A stretch of DNA of 64,000 bases, taken from an uncultured Ruminococcus sp. GTDB lineage: Bacteria > Bacillota > Clostridia > Oscillospirales > Ruminococcaceae. The translations under genes and the position numbers were made by a program. The notes beneath the pieces were generated by a model that saw only the letters and a list, made by a program, of their open reading frames with translations, had not been told where the DNA came from and made no database searches. This document shows, piece after piece, positions 8,720 through 15,550 of this stretch. The stretch is from NCBI GenBank assembly GCA_900541495.1, contig UQKC01000001.1, forward strand, positions 1-64,000, given 5' to 3'. How positions within the stretch are numbered: the stretch's first letter is position 1; each line of letters starts with the position of its first letter.

Positions 8720-10183
8720 TTATAAAAAATCTATATCAAGCTGCATATCGCTCGACATATCGTTGTAGCATTGCCGTTTAGTTTTGGAGTAATCAATGCG
8801 GCGAATTATTGATTTAAGCAGTTGATTTTTTTCTGTTGGGTTGGCGCCGTCAAATTCTTCAAGCACTCTATTTAGGCGCACAAGCAACTCATCATCCGGA
8901 ATTTTGAGTGCAGGTTCAGCGGCGGCTAAGGCTTTTAATTCCGATTCGCACTTTTGAATTTTGATGGCAATAGTAGCCGAACGTTCTAAAAATTCATCTG
9001 TACTATATATGCCTTGCTCCAACAAATCATAAATCTTGCTTTTCTGGCCGAGGAGCTTAGTCATTTTCGCCTCGATAATAGGGCGTTTGTCGGGCAGCGG
9101 TAAATCAGTTTTTTTATTTTGAGTTGTAATATACTTTAATTTTGATATTTTAATAGATAGCGCTTCTTTGAGTGCTTCATCAACTGCATCCATTGAGCTA
9201 CTTACAATTAAGCCACGGCACGAATTATATCTGCAAAGCAAGTGAGCTTTGCCGCTTGTATTGATGTAGCGGCGTGTGAGCTGGTGGCCACAATTTTTAC
9301 AGTACAGCAAGCCGCTGTAATAGTTGAGCAATTCCGAACTGCTATTAGTGTGTGCTAAAGGGTGGCTATTGATAAGGCTTTGAACTTGATTGAATATATC
9401 CTCGGAAATAATAGCCTCGTGACGTCCATCGCAAATAATGTTGCCGTCCCGCTGAGAGCACCAATGTATTTTCCCTGCATATACGGGATTTTCAAGAATT
9501 TTTTTCACTGAAACACGCTCCCACTGTTTGGACTTCAGAGGAGAAATGCCCATGCTATTAAGCTCTGCTGCGATTGCTCGTGATCCGATGCCCTGCAAGC
9601 GGCGACTGAAAATTAGTTTGATGATTTCGGCTTGTTCGGGAATAATCTCCAATGTATACACTTTTGGCTCGGGATGTATTTTTTTATATCCGTAAGGTGC
9701 AACAGGGGTAATATAATTGCCATCTTTGATTGTCGCTATTCTGCCTGCATTCATTCGGCGGCGAATTGTTTTGTATTCACGTCGGCTCATGAAAAGGGAA
9801 AATTCAAAGTATTCTTCATCATATTCATTGTTTGGATCATAATTTTTTATTGGCGTTATAATTTTTGTGTGCGATGATTTAAATGCCTGCGCAACAACGC
9901 CCTGATCTATTGTGTCTCCTCGAGCTAAACGCTCAATTTCCATCACCAATACGCCTTCATATATGCCATTGCTTACATCTGCAAGAAGTGCCTGCATTTG
10001 TGGTCGAGCGGCTATATTTTCGCCGCTTACAATTTCTTTGTACCGCTTGACAATTGATAAATTTTGTCGCTTTGCAAGCTCTGTGAGAGCTTTTTCGTGC
10101 TTGGCGAGAGTTTCACCTTCTCCTCGAGCTTCTGCTTCAACATCAGCTCTTGATTTACGGAGATACATTGCATATCCCGGCAT
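8720..10183 (-). CDS. Large serine recombinase (phage integrase/excisionase)
   Basis: A 487-residue site-specific recombinase. Residues 1-150 form the resolvase domain with catalytic serine in YLRKSRAD (about Ser11) and the arginine-rich ERLARGD region. A recombinase DNA-binding domain follows (about 165-265). A zinc ribbon follows (CKNCGHQ…C…C, about 300-330), then a coiled coil of the type that controls directionality. AAAGGAG lies 9 bases before the chosen ATG; a frame extension of 22 residues overlaps the upstream gene. It is last in the immunity operon and its stop is only 29 bases from the attL core. It is expected to catalyse integration at cotJC and, with a directionality factor, excision. 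Confidence 0.95.
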   Translation of the reverse strand: MPGYAMYLRKSRADVEAEARGEGETLAKHEKALTELAKRQNLSIVKRYKEIVSGENIAARPQMQALLADVSNGIYEGVLVMEIERLARGDTIDQGVVAQAFKSSHTKIITPIKNYDPNNEYDEEYFEFSLFMSRREYKTIRRRMNAGRIATIKDGNYITPVAPYGYKKIHPEPKVYTLEIIPEQAEIIKLIFSRRLQGIGSRAIAAELNSMGISPLKSKQWERVSVKKILENPVYAGKIHWCSQRDGNIICDGRHEAIISEDIFNQVQSLINSHPLAHTNSSSELLNYYSGLLYCKNCGHQLTRRYINTSGKAHLLCRYNSCRGLIVSSSMDAVDEALKEALSIKISKLKYITTQNKKTDLPLPDKRPIIEAKMTKLLGQKSKIYDLLEQGIYSTDEFLERSATIAIKIQKCESELKALAAAEPALKIPDDELLVRLNRVLEEFDGANPTEKNQLLKSIIRRIDYSKTKRQCYNDMSSDMQLDIDFL

Positions 10184-10196
10184 TATTTTCAACTCC

Positions 10197-10217
10197 TTTT
10201 TGCAGTCAACTGCATTT
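10197..10217 (-). promoter_or_regulatory. Hairpin motif before the recombinase ribosome-binding site
   Basis: On the minus strand TGCAGTTGACTGCA (complement of 10201-10214), a 6-bp stem with two-base loop, is followed directly by AAAAAGGAG. Near-identical motifs precede portal (23945-23958) and tape measure (30021-30034). Confidence 0.5.
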
Positions 10218-10223
10218 GTAGAA

Positions 10224-10772
10224 TTATTCTTCATCGCTGCCTTGCTCATCGTGAGTAGTCAAGTTTTTTTCACGATTTGCCCCGATTGGAATATTTAAAT
10301 TAATTGGCGATTCAATGCAATTGCCTGCTCCATCTTTATAATTATTCGTGAGAATAATGAGTATATCAGCTATCCAGCCAATGCCGAAAAGTCCGAAAGT
10401 AAATAAATAAAGCAATCCTAATCCGGTGCGATTGGCATAAAAATGATGCATTCCAAGAGGTCCGAGAAAAATGCAGAGTACCAGCAGCATAATATTATTG
10501 ATTGGCTTTGTGGATGCCATCGATGTATAAGAAGTATATGTAGCAGAGCGTGATGAAGTGCGTGCAGCAGAGCGTTTTGCTTTTTTCTTGCCGCCGATCT
10601 TGGTGCTGTATGATATGCCCGTGCCTTTAATTCCAAAATTCACACGGGTGCCCCGTTTGCCGATGTTCATCGATGCACCTCTTTTGCCGAGCGTTGTACT
10701 AATGCCCCTCTTGCCGAAATTTAGCTTTATGCCGGGTGCAATTTTTACCGATTTACGCATTTTAAATCCCAT
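10224..10772 (-). CDS. DUF4236 and TM2 domain membrane protein
   Basis: A 182-residue protein. Residues 1-60 match DUF4236, with a run of glycine-rich beta repeats (…[17 protein letters not shown]…). A basic Ser/Arg/Thr linker follows. Residues about 95-145 form a TM2 domain with two membrane helices (…[18 protein letters not shown]…). AGGAGG lies 9 bases before the chosen ATG. It sits between immA and the recombinase in the immunity operon, so it is made in the lysogen. A membrane protein expressed from a resident prophage might alter the cell surface or block superinfection, but this is inference. Confidence 0.85.
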   Translation of the reverse strand: MGFKMRKSVKIAPGIKLNFGKRGISTTLGKRGASMNIGKRGTRVNFGIKGTGISYSTKIGGKKKAKRSAARTSSRSATYTSYTSMASTKPINNIMLLVLCIFLGPLGMHHFYANRTGLGLLYLFTFGLFGIGWIADILIILTNNYKDGAGNCIESPINLNIPIGANREKNLTTHDEQGSDEE

Positions 10773-10806
10773 GATAATAGTCCTCCTCATAAAGATGCAA
10801 CCGCCA

Positions 10807-11379
10807 TTATAGGCGGTTGTTTGTGATATAATTTTCAAATTGCTTATATACTTCACGCTCGATCGGTGAAGTCAAAAATTTATTCCTTTGTCGGAGCAGG
10901 TCGAGCCGCTCCGCTCTGATCCTTGCCGCCGTGATGCTTATGTCGCACACAGCGGCAATTTGCTCCGCCGTTGTTGCACCGATACCCCAAAGTACGCAAG
11001 AGGGCGCAAGCAGACGTGCGGCGAACATATCCGCCGCCGTTTCGTCTTCGGGTTTGACGATGTTGCTTTTGCGTGTGTAATACCCATTTTTTAATGCATG
11101 GCCGAGCAGTATATGTCCGAGCTCGTGCGCAACAGTAAAGCGTTGTTTGCCTCTTGTATCAGTATCATCAAACACGATGTACCATACGCCATTCTGCTTT
11201 ACAGCAACGCCGCTTTCAGTCGGACGCAGCTCTTGTGCCGTGGTATTATCGAGCAGTACAATGCCGAGCTGATCGCAGATAGAAGATAGCTCTATCGGTA
11301 AGCGATCACAGCCGAAATCAAGCAGAGCCTGCCAAGATGCATCACGGATATTTTTATAAAATCCATATATATTATTCAA
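10807..11379 (-). CDS. ImmA/IrrE family metallopeptidase
   Basis: A 190-residue zinc peptidase with the active-site motif [11 protein letters not shown] (about residues 84-94). In mobile elements such as ICEBs1, ImmA cleaves the neighbouring repressor to trigger induction; here the repressor is the gene directly upstream, so the same role is expected. Translation appears to start at TTG 11379, with AAGGGGG 8-9 bases upstream. That ribosome-binding site is one arm of a strong hairpin. Confidence 0.9.
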   Translation of the reverse strand: MNNIYGFYKNIRDASWQALLDFGCDRLPIELSSICDQLGIVLLDNTTAQELRPTESGVAVKQNGVWYIVFDDTDTRGKQRFTVAHELGHILLGHALKNGYYTRKSNIVKPEDETAADMFAARLLAPSCVLWGIGATTAEQIAAVCDISITAARIRAERLDLLRQRNKFLTSPIEREVYKQFENYITNNRL

Positions 11380-11388
11380 GCATATTCC

Positions 11389-11423
11389 CCCTTGACGGTA
11401 TTGTAGCCGTCAAGGGATTTTTT
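11389..11423 (-). promoter_or_regulatory. Hairpin covering the immA ribosome-binding site
   Basis: CCCTTGACGG (11389-11398) and CCGTCAAGGG (11407-11416) form a perfect 10-bp stem with an 8-base loop. In the minus-strand transcript the second arm contains the GGGGG used for immA translation. On the plus strand six T follow (11418-11423), so it could also stop rightward transcription. Confidence 0.6.
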
Positions 11424-11434
11424 ATGCTTGGATT

Positions 11435-11854
11435 TTAAAGTTTGTGTTTTGTCGGTGGGATTTTGCTGAAGTCTTTTGTCGTTGTTGTTATCTCCGGTGC
11501 GTGATTGTCGGTTGACTTCGCCGCACGGAAGATTGTGGATTGAGCATCGTTATCAAGCAATAACAATCGGTCAACTGCTGACTGCATATCGGGGTTGTTG
11601 CGATATGCGGTAACGACTGCTTTTTCGTGGGTTGTGAGGATAAATGTTGTATCATCATCACTTTGCAAAACGTAATCGGTTGACACATCAAGAGCTTTGC
11701 AGATGCGTATCAGTACATCAATATCCACTTTCTTATTATCACGATCAATAATGCTATATAAAGTGCTTGCAGATACATCAGCCATTTGAGCTACCTGTGC
11801 CACTTTGAGGTTACGGCTTGTAATTATATCCTCTAACCTTTTGCCAAGTCCCAT
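11435..11854 (-). CDS. XRE family phage repressor (CI-like)
   Basis: A 139-residue regulator. Residues 1-65 form a helix-turn-helix of the Cro/CI (XRE) type (…LKVAQVAQMADVSASTLYSII…); the C-terminal part is a short oligomerisation region with no peptidase motif. It heads the leftward immunity operon and faces an operator-rich region and a divergent early promoter, so it is the presumed lysogeny repressor. AGAGGAGG precedes the ATG. The adjacent ImmA-type peptidase is its likely antagonist. Confidence 0.9.
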   Translation of the reverse strand: MGLGKRLEDIITSRNLKVAQVAQMADVSASTLYSIIDRDNKKVDIDVLIRICKALDVSTDYVLQSDDDTTFILTTHEKAVVTAYRNNPDMQSAVDRLLLLDNDAQSTIFRAAKSTDNHAPEITTTTKDFSKIPPTKHKL

Positions 11855-11879
11855 TGTTTTGACCTCCTCTCTGATTATC

Positions 11880-11908
11880 AGTATATACCATTATAGCGTA
11901 AAAGTCAA
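11880..11908 (-). promoter_or_regulatory. Leftward promoter of the immunity operon
   Basis: On the minus strand TTGACT (complement of 11903-11908), 17 bases, TATACT (complement of 11880-11885), just upstream of the repressor gene and next to the first operator copy. Confidence 0.65.
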
Positions 11909-11915
11909 GGCATTT

Positions 11916-12062
11916 TATGCAAATGCGTAAAATATCAGATAGATATACAAAAATATTACGCGAATTTGTGCAAAGCTACAAACATTATGCAAATGCATAA
12001 TTTAATACTTGACATTTTGCGCATTTGCGATATAATAAAAGCATAGATTACGCAAATGCGTA
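11916..12062. promoter_or_regulatory. Phage operator cluster
   Basis: A 14-base palindrome close to TACGCAAATGCGTA occurs at 11916-11929, 11986-11999, 12018-12031 (inverted) and 12049-12062, with a weaker match at 11957-11970. The third copy lies between the -35 and -10 boxes of the rightward promoter and the fourth just beyond it; the first lies upstream of the leftward promoter. These are the likely sites for the XRE repressor and the Cro-like protein. Confidence 0.8.
12009..12036 (+). promoter_or_regulatory. Rightward early phage promoter
   Basis: TTGACA (12009-12014), 16 bases, TATAAT (12031-12036). A repressor operator overlaps the spacer, so the promoter should be silent in the lysogen. 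Confidence 0.8.
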
Positions 12063-12081
12063 CAGAAAGGAGTAAGAAATA

Positions 12082-12288
12082 ATGAACGAGTATAAAAATC
12101 TCATCGGAGAAATTGCTATCGCACATCTTAATTATGTAGATATAGCAAAAGAGCTCGGCATAACAAGAGACACGCTTCGCAACAAGATAAGCGGCAAGAC
12201 AGCATTTAACATTGACGAGGCTATCACTCTAAAAAACAAGTATTTTGCAGATAAGAGCTTTGAGTATCTCTTTGAGAGAGCATCGTAA
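12082..12288 (+). CDS. Small helix-turn-helix protein (Cro-like)
   Basis: A 68-residue protein, first gene of the rightward operon, with a helix-turn-helix (…YVDIAKELGITRDTLRNKISG…). AAAGGAG precedes the ATG. Position opposite the repressor and next to shared operators suggests a Cro-type switch protein; this is inference from context. Confidence 0.8.
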   Translation: MNEYKNLIGEIAIAHLNYVDIAKELGITRDTLRNKISGKTAFNIDEAITLKNKYFADKSFEYLFERAS

Positions 12289-12306
12289 CAGATAGGAGGC
12301 GATCAA

Positions 12307-12510
12307 ATGCCTATAAGCCGCAGGAAATACAAAAAGCTTTGCAAGAGAATTGACGAGCTTGAAAAGAAGGTGAAAGAGCTTAAACCCACACCAACGGAAC
12401 TTTGTGTTCAGATCAAGCAGAATGGTGTAAAGCCCGAATTCAACATTCTCGAAAGAGAATATAAAAAGCAGGCCAAATACATCATCGAGAACTATTTCCC
12501 GAAATACTGA
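12307..12510 (+). CDS. Small basic coiled-coil phage protein
   Basis: A 67-residue protein rich in lysine and glutamate with a heptad-like stretch at residues 8-30. GGAGG precedes the ATG. No family was recognised. Small proteins in this position are candidates for the recombination directionality factor of a serine integrase, but nothing in the sequence proves it. Confidence 0.65.
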   Translation: MPISRRKYKKLCKRIDELEKKVKELKPTPTELCVQIKQNGVKPEFNILEREYKKQAKYIIENYFPKY

Positions 12511-12528
12511 AAAAGGGGGCGAAACTAT

Positions 12529-12693
12529 ATGAAGGATCCTTATCGCCTAGAGAAAAAGGATAATTATATATTTTGGATTTCAAAATGGTGCCACGGCAAA
12601 TACACCAAGGAGCAGCTTAAAGCAAAGCCAATTAATGAACTGCAGGAAATATATAATAAATTGCTTGCAGACAAAACCAGCAAAATCTATTAA
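12529..12693 (+). CDS. Hypothetical phage protein, 54 residues
   Basis: An ATG at 12529 follows AAAAAGGGGG and opens a 54-codon frame with two tryptophans (…YIFWISKWCHG…) and a charged C-terminal helix. It is tightly packed between neighbours with its own ribosome-binding site, which supports expression. Function unknown. Confidence 0.6.
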   Translation: MKDPYRLEKKDNYIFWISKWCHGKYTKEQLKAKPINELQEIYNKLLADKTSKIY

Positions 12694-12710
12694 TAGGAGG
12701 ATAAAACTAT

Positions 12711-13073
12711 ATGACACCAACAGCAGAAATCTTCACAGTAGCCGGATCACCGATTTTGCAGTTAATTGCAAAAGGCGAATTTCTCGACTGTGTAAAGTCG
12801 GCTGACGGCACAATAAAGTTCAGATGCACGGCAACGGTGATAAGGCTCACGCCACAGGCTTTGAATGAATGGCTTTTTGCCAAAACAAACGATAGCAAGG
12901 AGTTTTTCAAGTCGTTCGAAGAATATGAAAAGTATATCGCAGATAAAGAGAAGGCAATAAATGAGCTGCGAAAGAGCATCACCAAAGCCCTTAACATCGA
13001 AGATAGGGGCGTGGCGATAACGCAGAACGAATCGGAGATATTCACCGTAACGCAGATTTTGCCGCTGGAATGA
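12711..13073 (+). CDS. Hypothetical early phage protein
   Basis: A 120-residue soluble protein; AGGAGG precedes the ATG. The middle (about 60-95) is an amphipathic, Lys/Glu-rich helix; the ends are beta-like. No family recognised. It lies in a run of small, closely spaced early genes. Confidence 0.7.
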   Translation: MTPTAEIFTVAGSPILQLIAKGEFLDCVKSADGTIKFRCTATVIRLTPQALNEWLFAKTNDSKEFFKSFEEYEKYIADKEKAINELRKSITKALNIEDRGVAITQNESEIFTVTQILPLE

Positions 13074-13116
13074 GACAACCCCGTGCAGCAATAAGAATGA
13101 AGAAAGGAGTGAGATA

Positions 13117-13326
13117 ATGTATCAGATCATATCAGAGAAAATCGAGAACGGCGTAATAACAACTATATTCCGAGCTTCAAACGGCGCACTTGTGACGATG
13201 AGAGAGCCGATACACACTCCCGAAGAGCAGCAGAAAATAAATAATGATTTTCTTGTAGCTGCAGCTGCTATCTGCTATCCCGGCAAGGATATAAGCAATG
13301 TATCAAAAATCTCTATGATTTGCTAA
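13117..13326 (+). CDS. Hypothetical early phage protein
   Basis: A 69-residue protein with AAAGGAG in front of the ATG. No recognisable domain. Confidence 0.65.
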   Translation: MYQIISEKIENGVITTIFRASNGALVTMREPIHTPEEQQKINNDFLVAAAAICYPGKDISNVSKISMIC

Positions 13327-13342
13327 AGGAGTAAAAAACTTT

Positions 13343-13642
13343 ATGACAGACGAAAAAATTTTTTTAAAGGAGATCATCAGCGCATCAGACGCCGGTGATG
13401 ATAAAAAGCGCGCTTCACTTATGGCAAAACGCACGATTGAACACATCAACCGCATACACATCGAAAAGATATCTTCAATTGAAGCACCGTGCCTTGTTGC
13501 CGCCATTATGAAGATATATGCGCTTTATCTGAATGGCTTCGATGCCAAGACTATTAAATTAGCTAAGGAAATTGCGAAGCATATAGATATAGCTGGCGTA
13601 AGATACGAATCATATAAAAAGGTTGGTGATATCGATGTTTGA
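13343..13642 (+). CDS. Hypothetical early phage protein
   Basis: A 99-residue, mostly helical, lysine-rich protein; AAAGGAG precedes the ATG. Its end overlaps the next start by 8 bases. No family recognised. Confidence 0.65.
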   Translation: MTDEKIFLKEIISASDAGDDKKRASLMAKRTIEHINRIHIEKISSIEAPCLVAAIMKIYALYLNGFDAKTIKLAKEIAKHIDIAGVRYESYKKVGDIDV

Positions 13643-13811
13643 GAAGCCAACGAAGAAAGAGGCTATACAGAAGCTTCTTGCCGCTATTAAGCTCTGCAAG
13701 GCTACATTTGCAGATGATTTTCCGAACTTCTGTGAAGTGCTCTCGGAATGGGAGCAGAGCCTTAAGCAGAGATTTAAAATCTTGGTGCAGAAAAGCCATG
13801 ACGATAGCTGA
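13635..13811 (+). CDS. Small hypothetical phage protein
   Basis: A 58-residue basic helical protein starting at the ATG at 13635; it overlaps the gene before by 8 and the gene after by 14 bases. No family recognised. Confidence 0.55.
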   Translation: MFEKPTKKEAIQKLLAAIKLCKATFADDFPNFCEVLSEWEQSLKQRFKILVQKSHDDS

Positions 13812-14442
13812 ATTCATCAAGGCGTGTAAAGAGTGCGACACACCACAAAGGGCGGCGGAACTGCTCCGAGATGCTTGTAGAATTGCCACAAAATATGTTG
13901 AGCAGGCGAATTTGGCACAGAAATATTCGGAGCAGGTCGAACGGCTCACAGCCGAACTTGAAGATAAGTGCAAGCAGCTTGCTGAGCTTGGAAGTCTGAA
14001 TGCGCTCATCGAACGGCTCGACAATTCGGCTTGCCGCAACGAGGCATCAGTCGAAAAGCTGGACAAGCTTTCAACGGAACTATCAGCACAGCCGCCAAAG
14101 ACAAAAAAGAAAACGCCCTCAAATAAGCAAAACGATACAAGAGCTAAATACGGCGAATATAAGCACGTTCTGCTGACGGGGGCGCAATACGCAAATCTTG
14201 TGAATGAGTTCGGCGCAAAGGTGGCGGACGAATATATCAAAAAAGTGGACGAGTATTGCCAACAAAGCGGTAAAACCTATAAGGACTACAATCTCACAGT
14301 ACGCAAATTTATACGTGACGATAAAGCAAAGTTCACGAAAGCATCTTCAGAAAGCGGCGATGGCGTTCACTCTTATGATGTTGAAAAAATTCTTAAGTAT
14401 TCAAAAGAGAATATACCAAATTTAAAAGGAGGGGAAAAGTAA
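13798..14442 (+). CDS. Phage coiled-coil protein with replisome-organiser-type C-terminus
   Basis: A 214-residue protein. Residues about 30-95 are coiled coil. The C-terminal segment (about 120-190) contains YGEYKHVLLTGAQYANL and DEYCQQSGKTYKDY…VRKFIRDD, a motif seen at the ends of many Clostridia phage replication-initiation proteins. The ATG at 13798 is chosen because the longer frame upstream only shadows the preceding gene. A role in replication is inferred from that tail; the usual N-terminal winged helix is missing. Confidence 0.65.
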   Translation: MTIAEFIKACKECDTPQRAAELLRDACRIATKYVEQANLAQKYSEQVERLTAELEDKCKQLAELGSLNALIERLDNSACRNEASVEKLDKLSTELSAQPPKTKKKTPSNKQNDTRAKYGEYKHVLLTGAQYANLVNEFGAKVADEYIKKVDEYCQQSGKTYKDYNLTVRKFIRDDKAKFTKASSESGDGVHSYDVEKILKYSKENIPNLKGGEK

Positions 14443-14618
14443 TGTACATACTCGCAATGATTATTATTTTGGGCGGCTATGTCGGGCTGCTGATCCTGCA
14501 GACGGCGCAGAACTGCAGCATATCGTTTATACCCGAAGAAAAAGCCGCCATAAAAGCGGCGGCTGAAAACTTTATGGAAAGGCTCAAAAATGTATCGCAC
14601 AGACGAAGAAATAAGTGA
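14442..14618 (+). CDS. Small single-span membrane protein
   Basis: A 58-residue protein whose ATG overlaps the preceding TAA by one base and follows AAAAGGAGG. Residues 3-20 form one hydrophobic segment, then a charged tail ending RRRNK. Function unknown. Confidence 0.6.
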   Translation: MYILAMIIILGGYVGLLILQTAQNCSISFIPEEKAAIKAAAENFMERLKNVSHRRRNK

Positions 14619-14916
14619 GGAGCGTGATGCTCGGCATAAGCGAGTATTCAATGAGGGCAATCCGTATGGCTATGAGATCAATCTTGGTAATACAGTGCTT
14701 AGCACTTGGTATAAAAGATATATCGCCAAGCTTGATCATAAGGATGGCACAGAGCCGTCAGTGCGTATCAAGTGGGAGTGTTCCGTTAAGGCACTCATTG
14801 CAAAAAAGTACAAAGATTTTTATCGGTGCGACTTATGCGAGCCGATAATCGGATTTACAAAGCAACGTGTAGAGGAGCTGATTATAATGCTGGGGGTGGA
14901 CTATAATGGTGCGTAA
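14590..14916 (+). CDS. Hypothetical early phage protein
   Basis: A 108-residue protein that overlaps its neighbours by 29 and 11 bases. It contains two cysteines in FYRCDLCEP but no complete zinc motif. No family recognised. Confidence 0.6.
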   Translation: MYRTDEEISEERDARHKRVFNEGNPYGYEINLGNTVLSTWYKRYIAKLDHKDGTEPSVRIKWECSVKALIAKKYKDFYRCDLCEPIIGFTKQRVEELIIMLGVDYNGA

Positions 14917-15088
14917 AAGCTGTTTGGGCTGTGTGCATTATCGGCCGCTGAGTGATATCAAAGGAGGTGTGCGGCATTGCCATTACATACTTGATACCAA
15001 CGGTGAGCCCCGAGGCTGTGATCCCTACAAAGGCACAAAAAAAGAGGTCGCCCTCAAAGGACGACCCAAAGAAAAAACGAAAGAATAA
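14906..15088 (+). CDS. Small cysteine-rich phage protein
   Basis: A 60-residue protein with CLGC near the start and further Cys/His residues (…RHCHY…GCDPYKG), suggesting a small zinc-binding fold. GGGGTGGA precedes the ATG. Function unknown. Confidence 0.6.
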   Translation: MVRKSCLGCVHYRPLSDIKGGVRHCHYILDTNGEPRGCDPYKGTKKEVALKGRPKEKTKE

Positions 15089-15095
15089 AACTATG

Positions 15096-15133
15096 TGACA
15101 ATTACAGTATAGCACATATCGGCTATATTGTCA
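15096..15133. promoter_or_regulatory. Inverted repeat upstream of the PcfK/AcrIIA9-like gene
   Basis: TGACAAT (15096-15102) and ATTGTCA (15127-15133) enclose a second pair ATAGC/GCTAT. The nested palindrome ends 15 bases before the start codon of the next gene and could be a protein operator or an RNA hairpin. Confidence 0.45.
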
Positions 15134-15148
15134 AGAGAGGATAAAACT

Positions 15149-15538
15149 ATGATAGAAGAAGCAATCAAAAAGCTTTCCAACGAAAGAAAGCTTTTTAAAG
15201 GCGGCAAAAAAGAAGCAGTGATGATGTCCGCCGTGTACAATGCCCTCGTAAATTTCTGCGAGCAGGATGAAGAATTTGCGCAGGCGGTTGCGCAGAATAA
15301 AAAAAGCCTTAGCGACTGCCTTACATCAGTAGCAAAAGGTGCAGGAGAAGCCATATCGGATATCGAAGCATATAAAAAGGCTGTACACTTTTATTTCCCC
15401 GGTGCGGATATAAAATGCACAATGGCGATTGATCTTGTTGGAGCAGCCGCATCAGATACACCGCCGATCAAGCTGATATCAAATGCAGAGCCGCCGAAAA
15501 AATCGGTGCTCAATATGTCGCTTGATGATTTATTTTGA
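15149..15538 (+). CDS. PcfK-like / AcrIIA9-like protein
   Basis: A 129-residue protein encoded directly before PcfJ. It has an N-terminal charged helix, a conserved-looking core (…AVYNALVNFCEQDEEFAQAV, KGAGEAISDIEAYKKA, VHFYFPGADIKC) and a C-terminal MSLDDLF tail. From memory these are features of the small PcfK-like proteins that accompany PcfJ in Clostridia phages, part of which are named AcrIIA9-family Cas9 inhibitors. AGAGGA precedes the ATG. The family match is from recall and untested; inhibitory activity is not implied by sequence alone. Confidence 0.6.
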   Translation: MIEEAIKKLSNERKLFKGGKKEAVMMSAVYNALVNFCEQDEEFAQAVAQNKKSLSDCLTSVAKGAGEAISDIEAYKKAVHFYFPGADIKCTMAIDLVGAAASDTPPIKLISNAEPPKKSVLNMSLDDLF

Positions 15539-15550
15539 GGGGGCGACGGA

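Noticed and set aside
11389..11423. Rho-independent terminator for a plus-strand gene
   Set aside because: The stem and six T look right, but no plus-strand gene lies upstream of it; its overlap with the immA ribosome-binding site is the better explanation, though dual use is possible.
13563..14240. A 225-codon minus-strand frame across early phage genes
   Set aside because: It opposes a run of plus-strand genes with good ribosome-binding sites; its Ser/Leu-rich product is typical of an antisense shadow.
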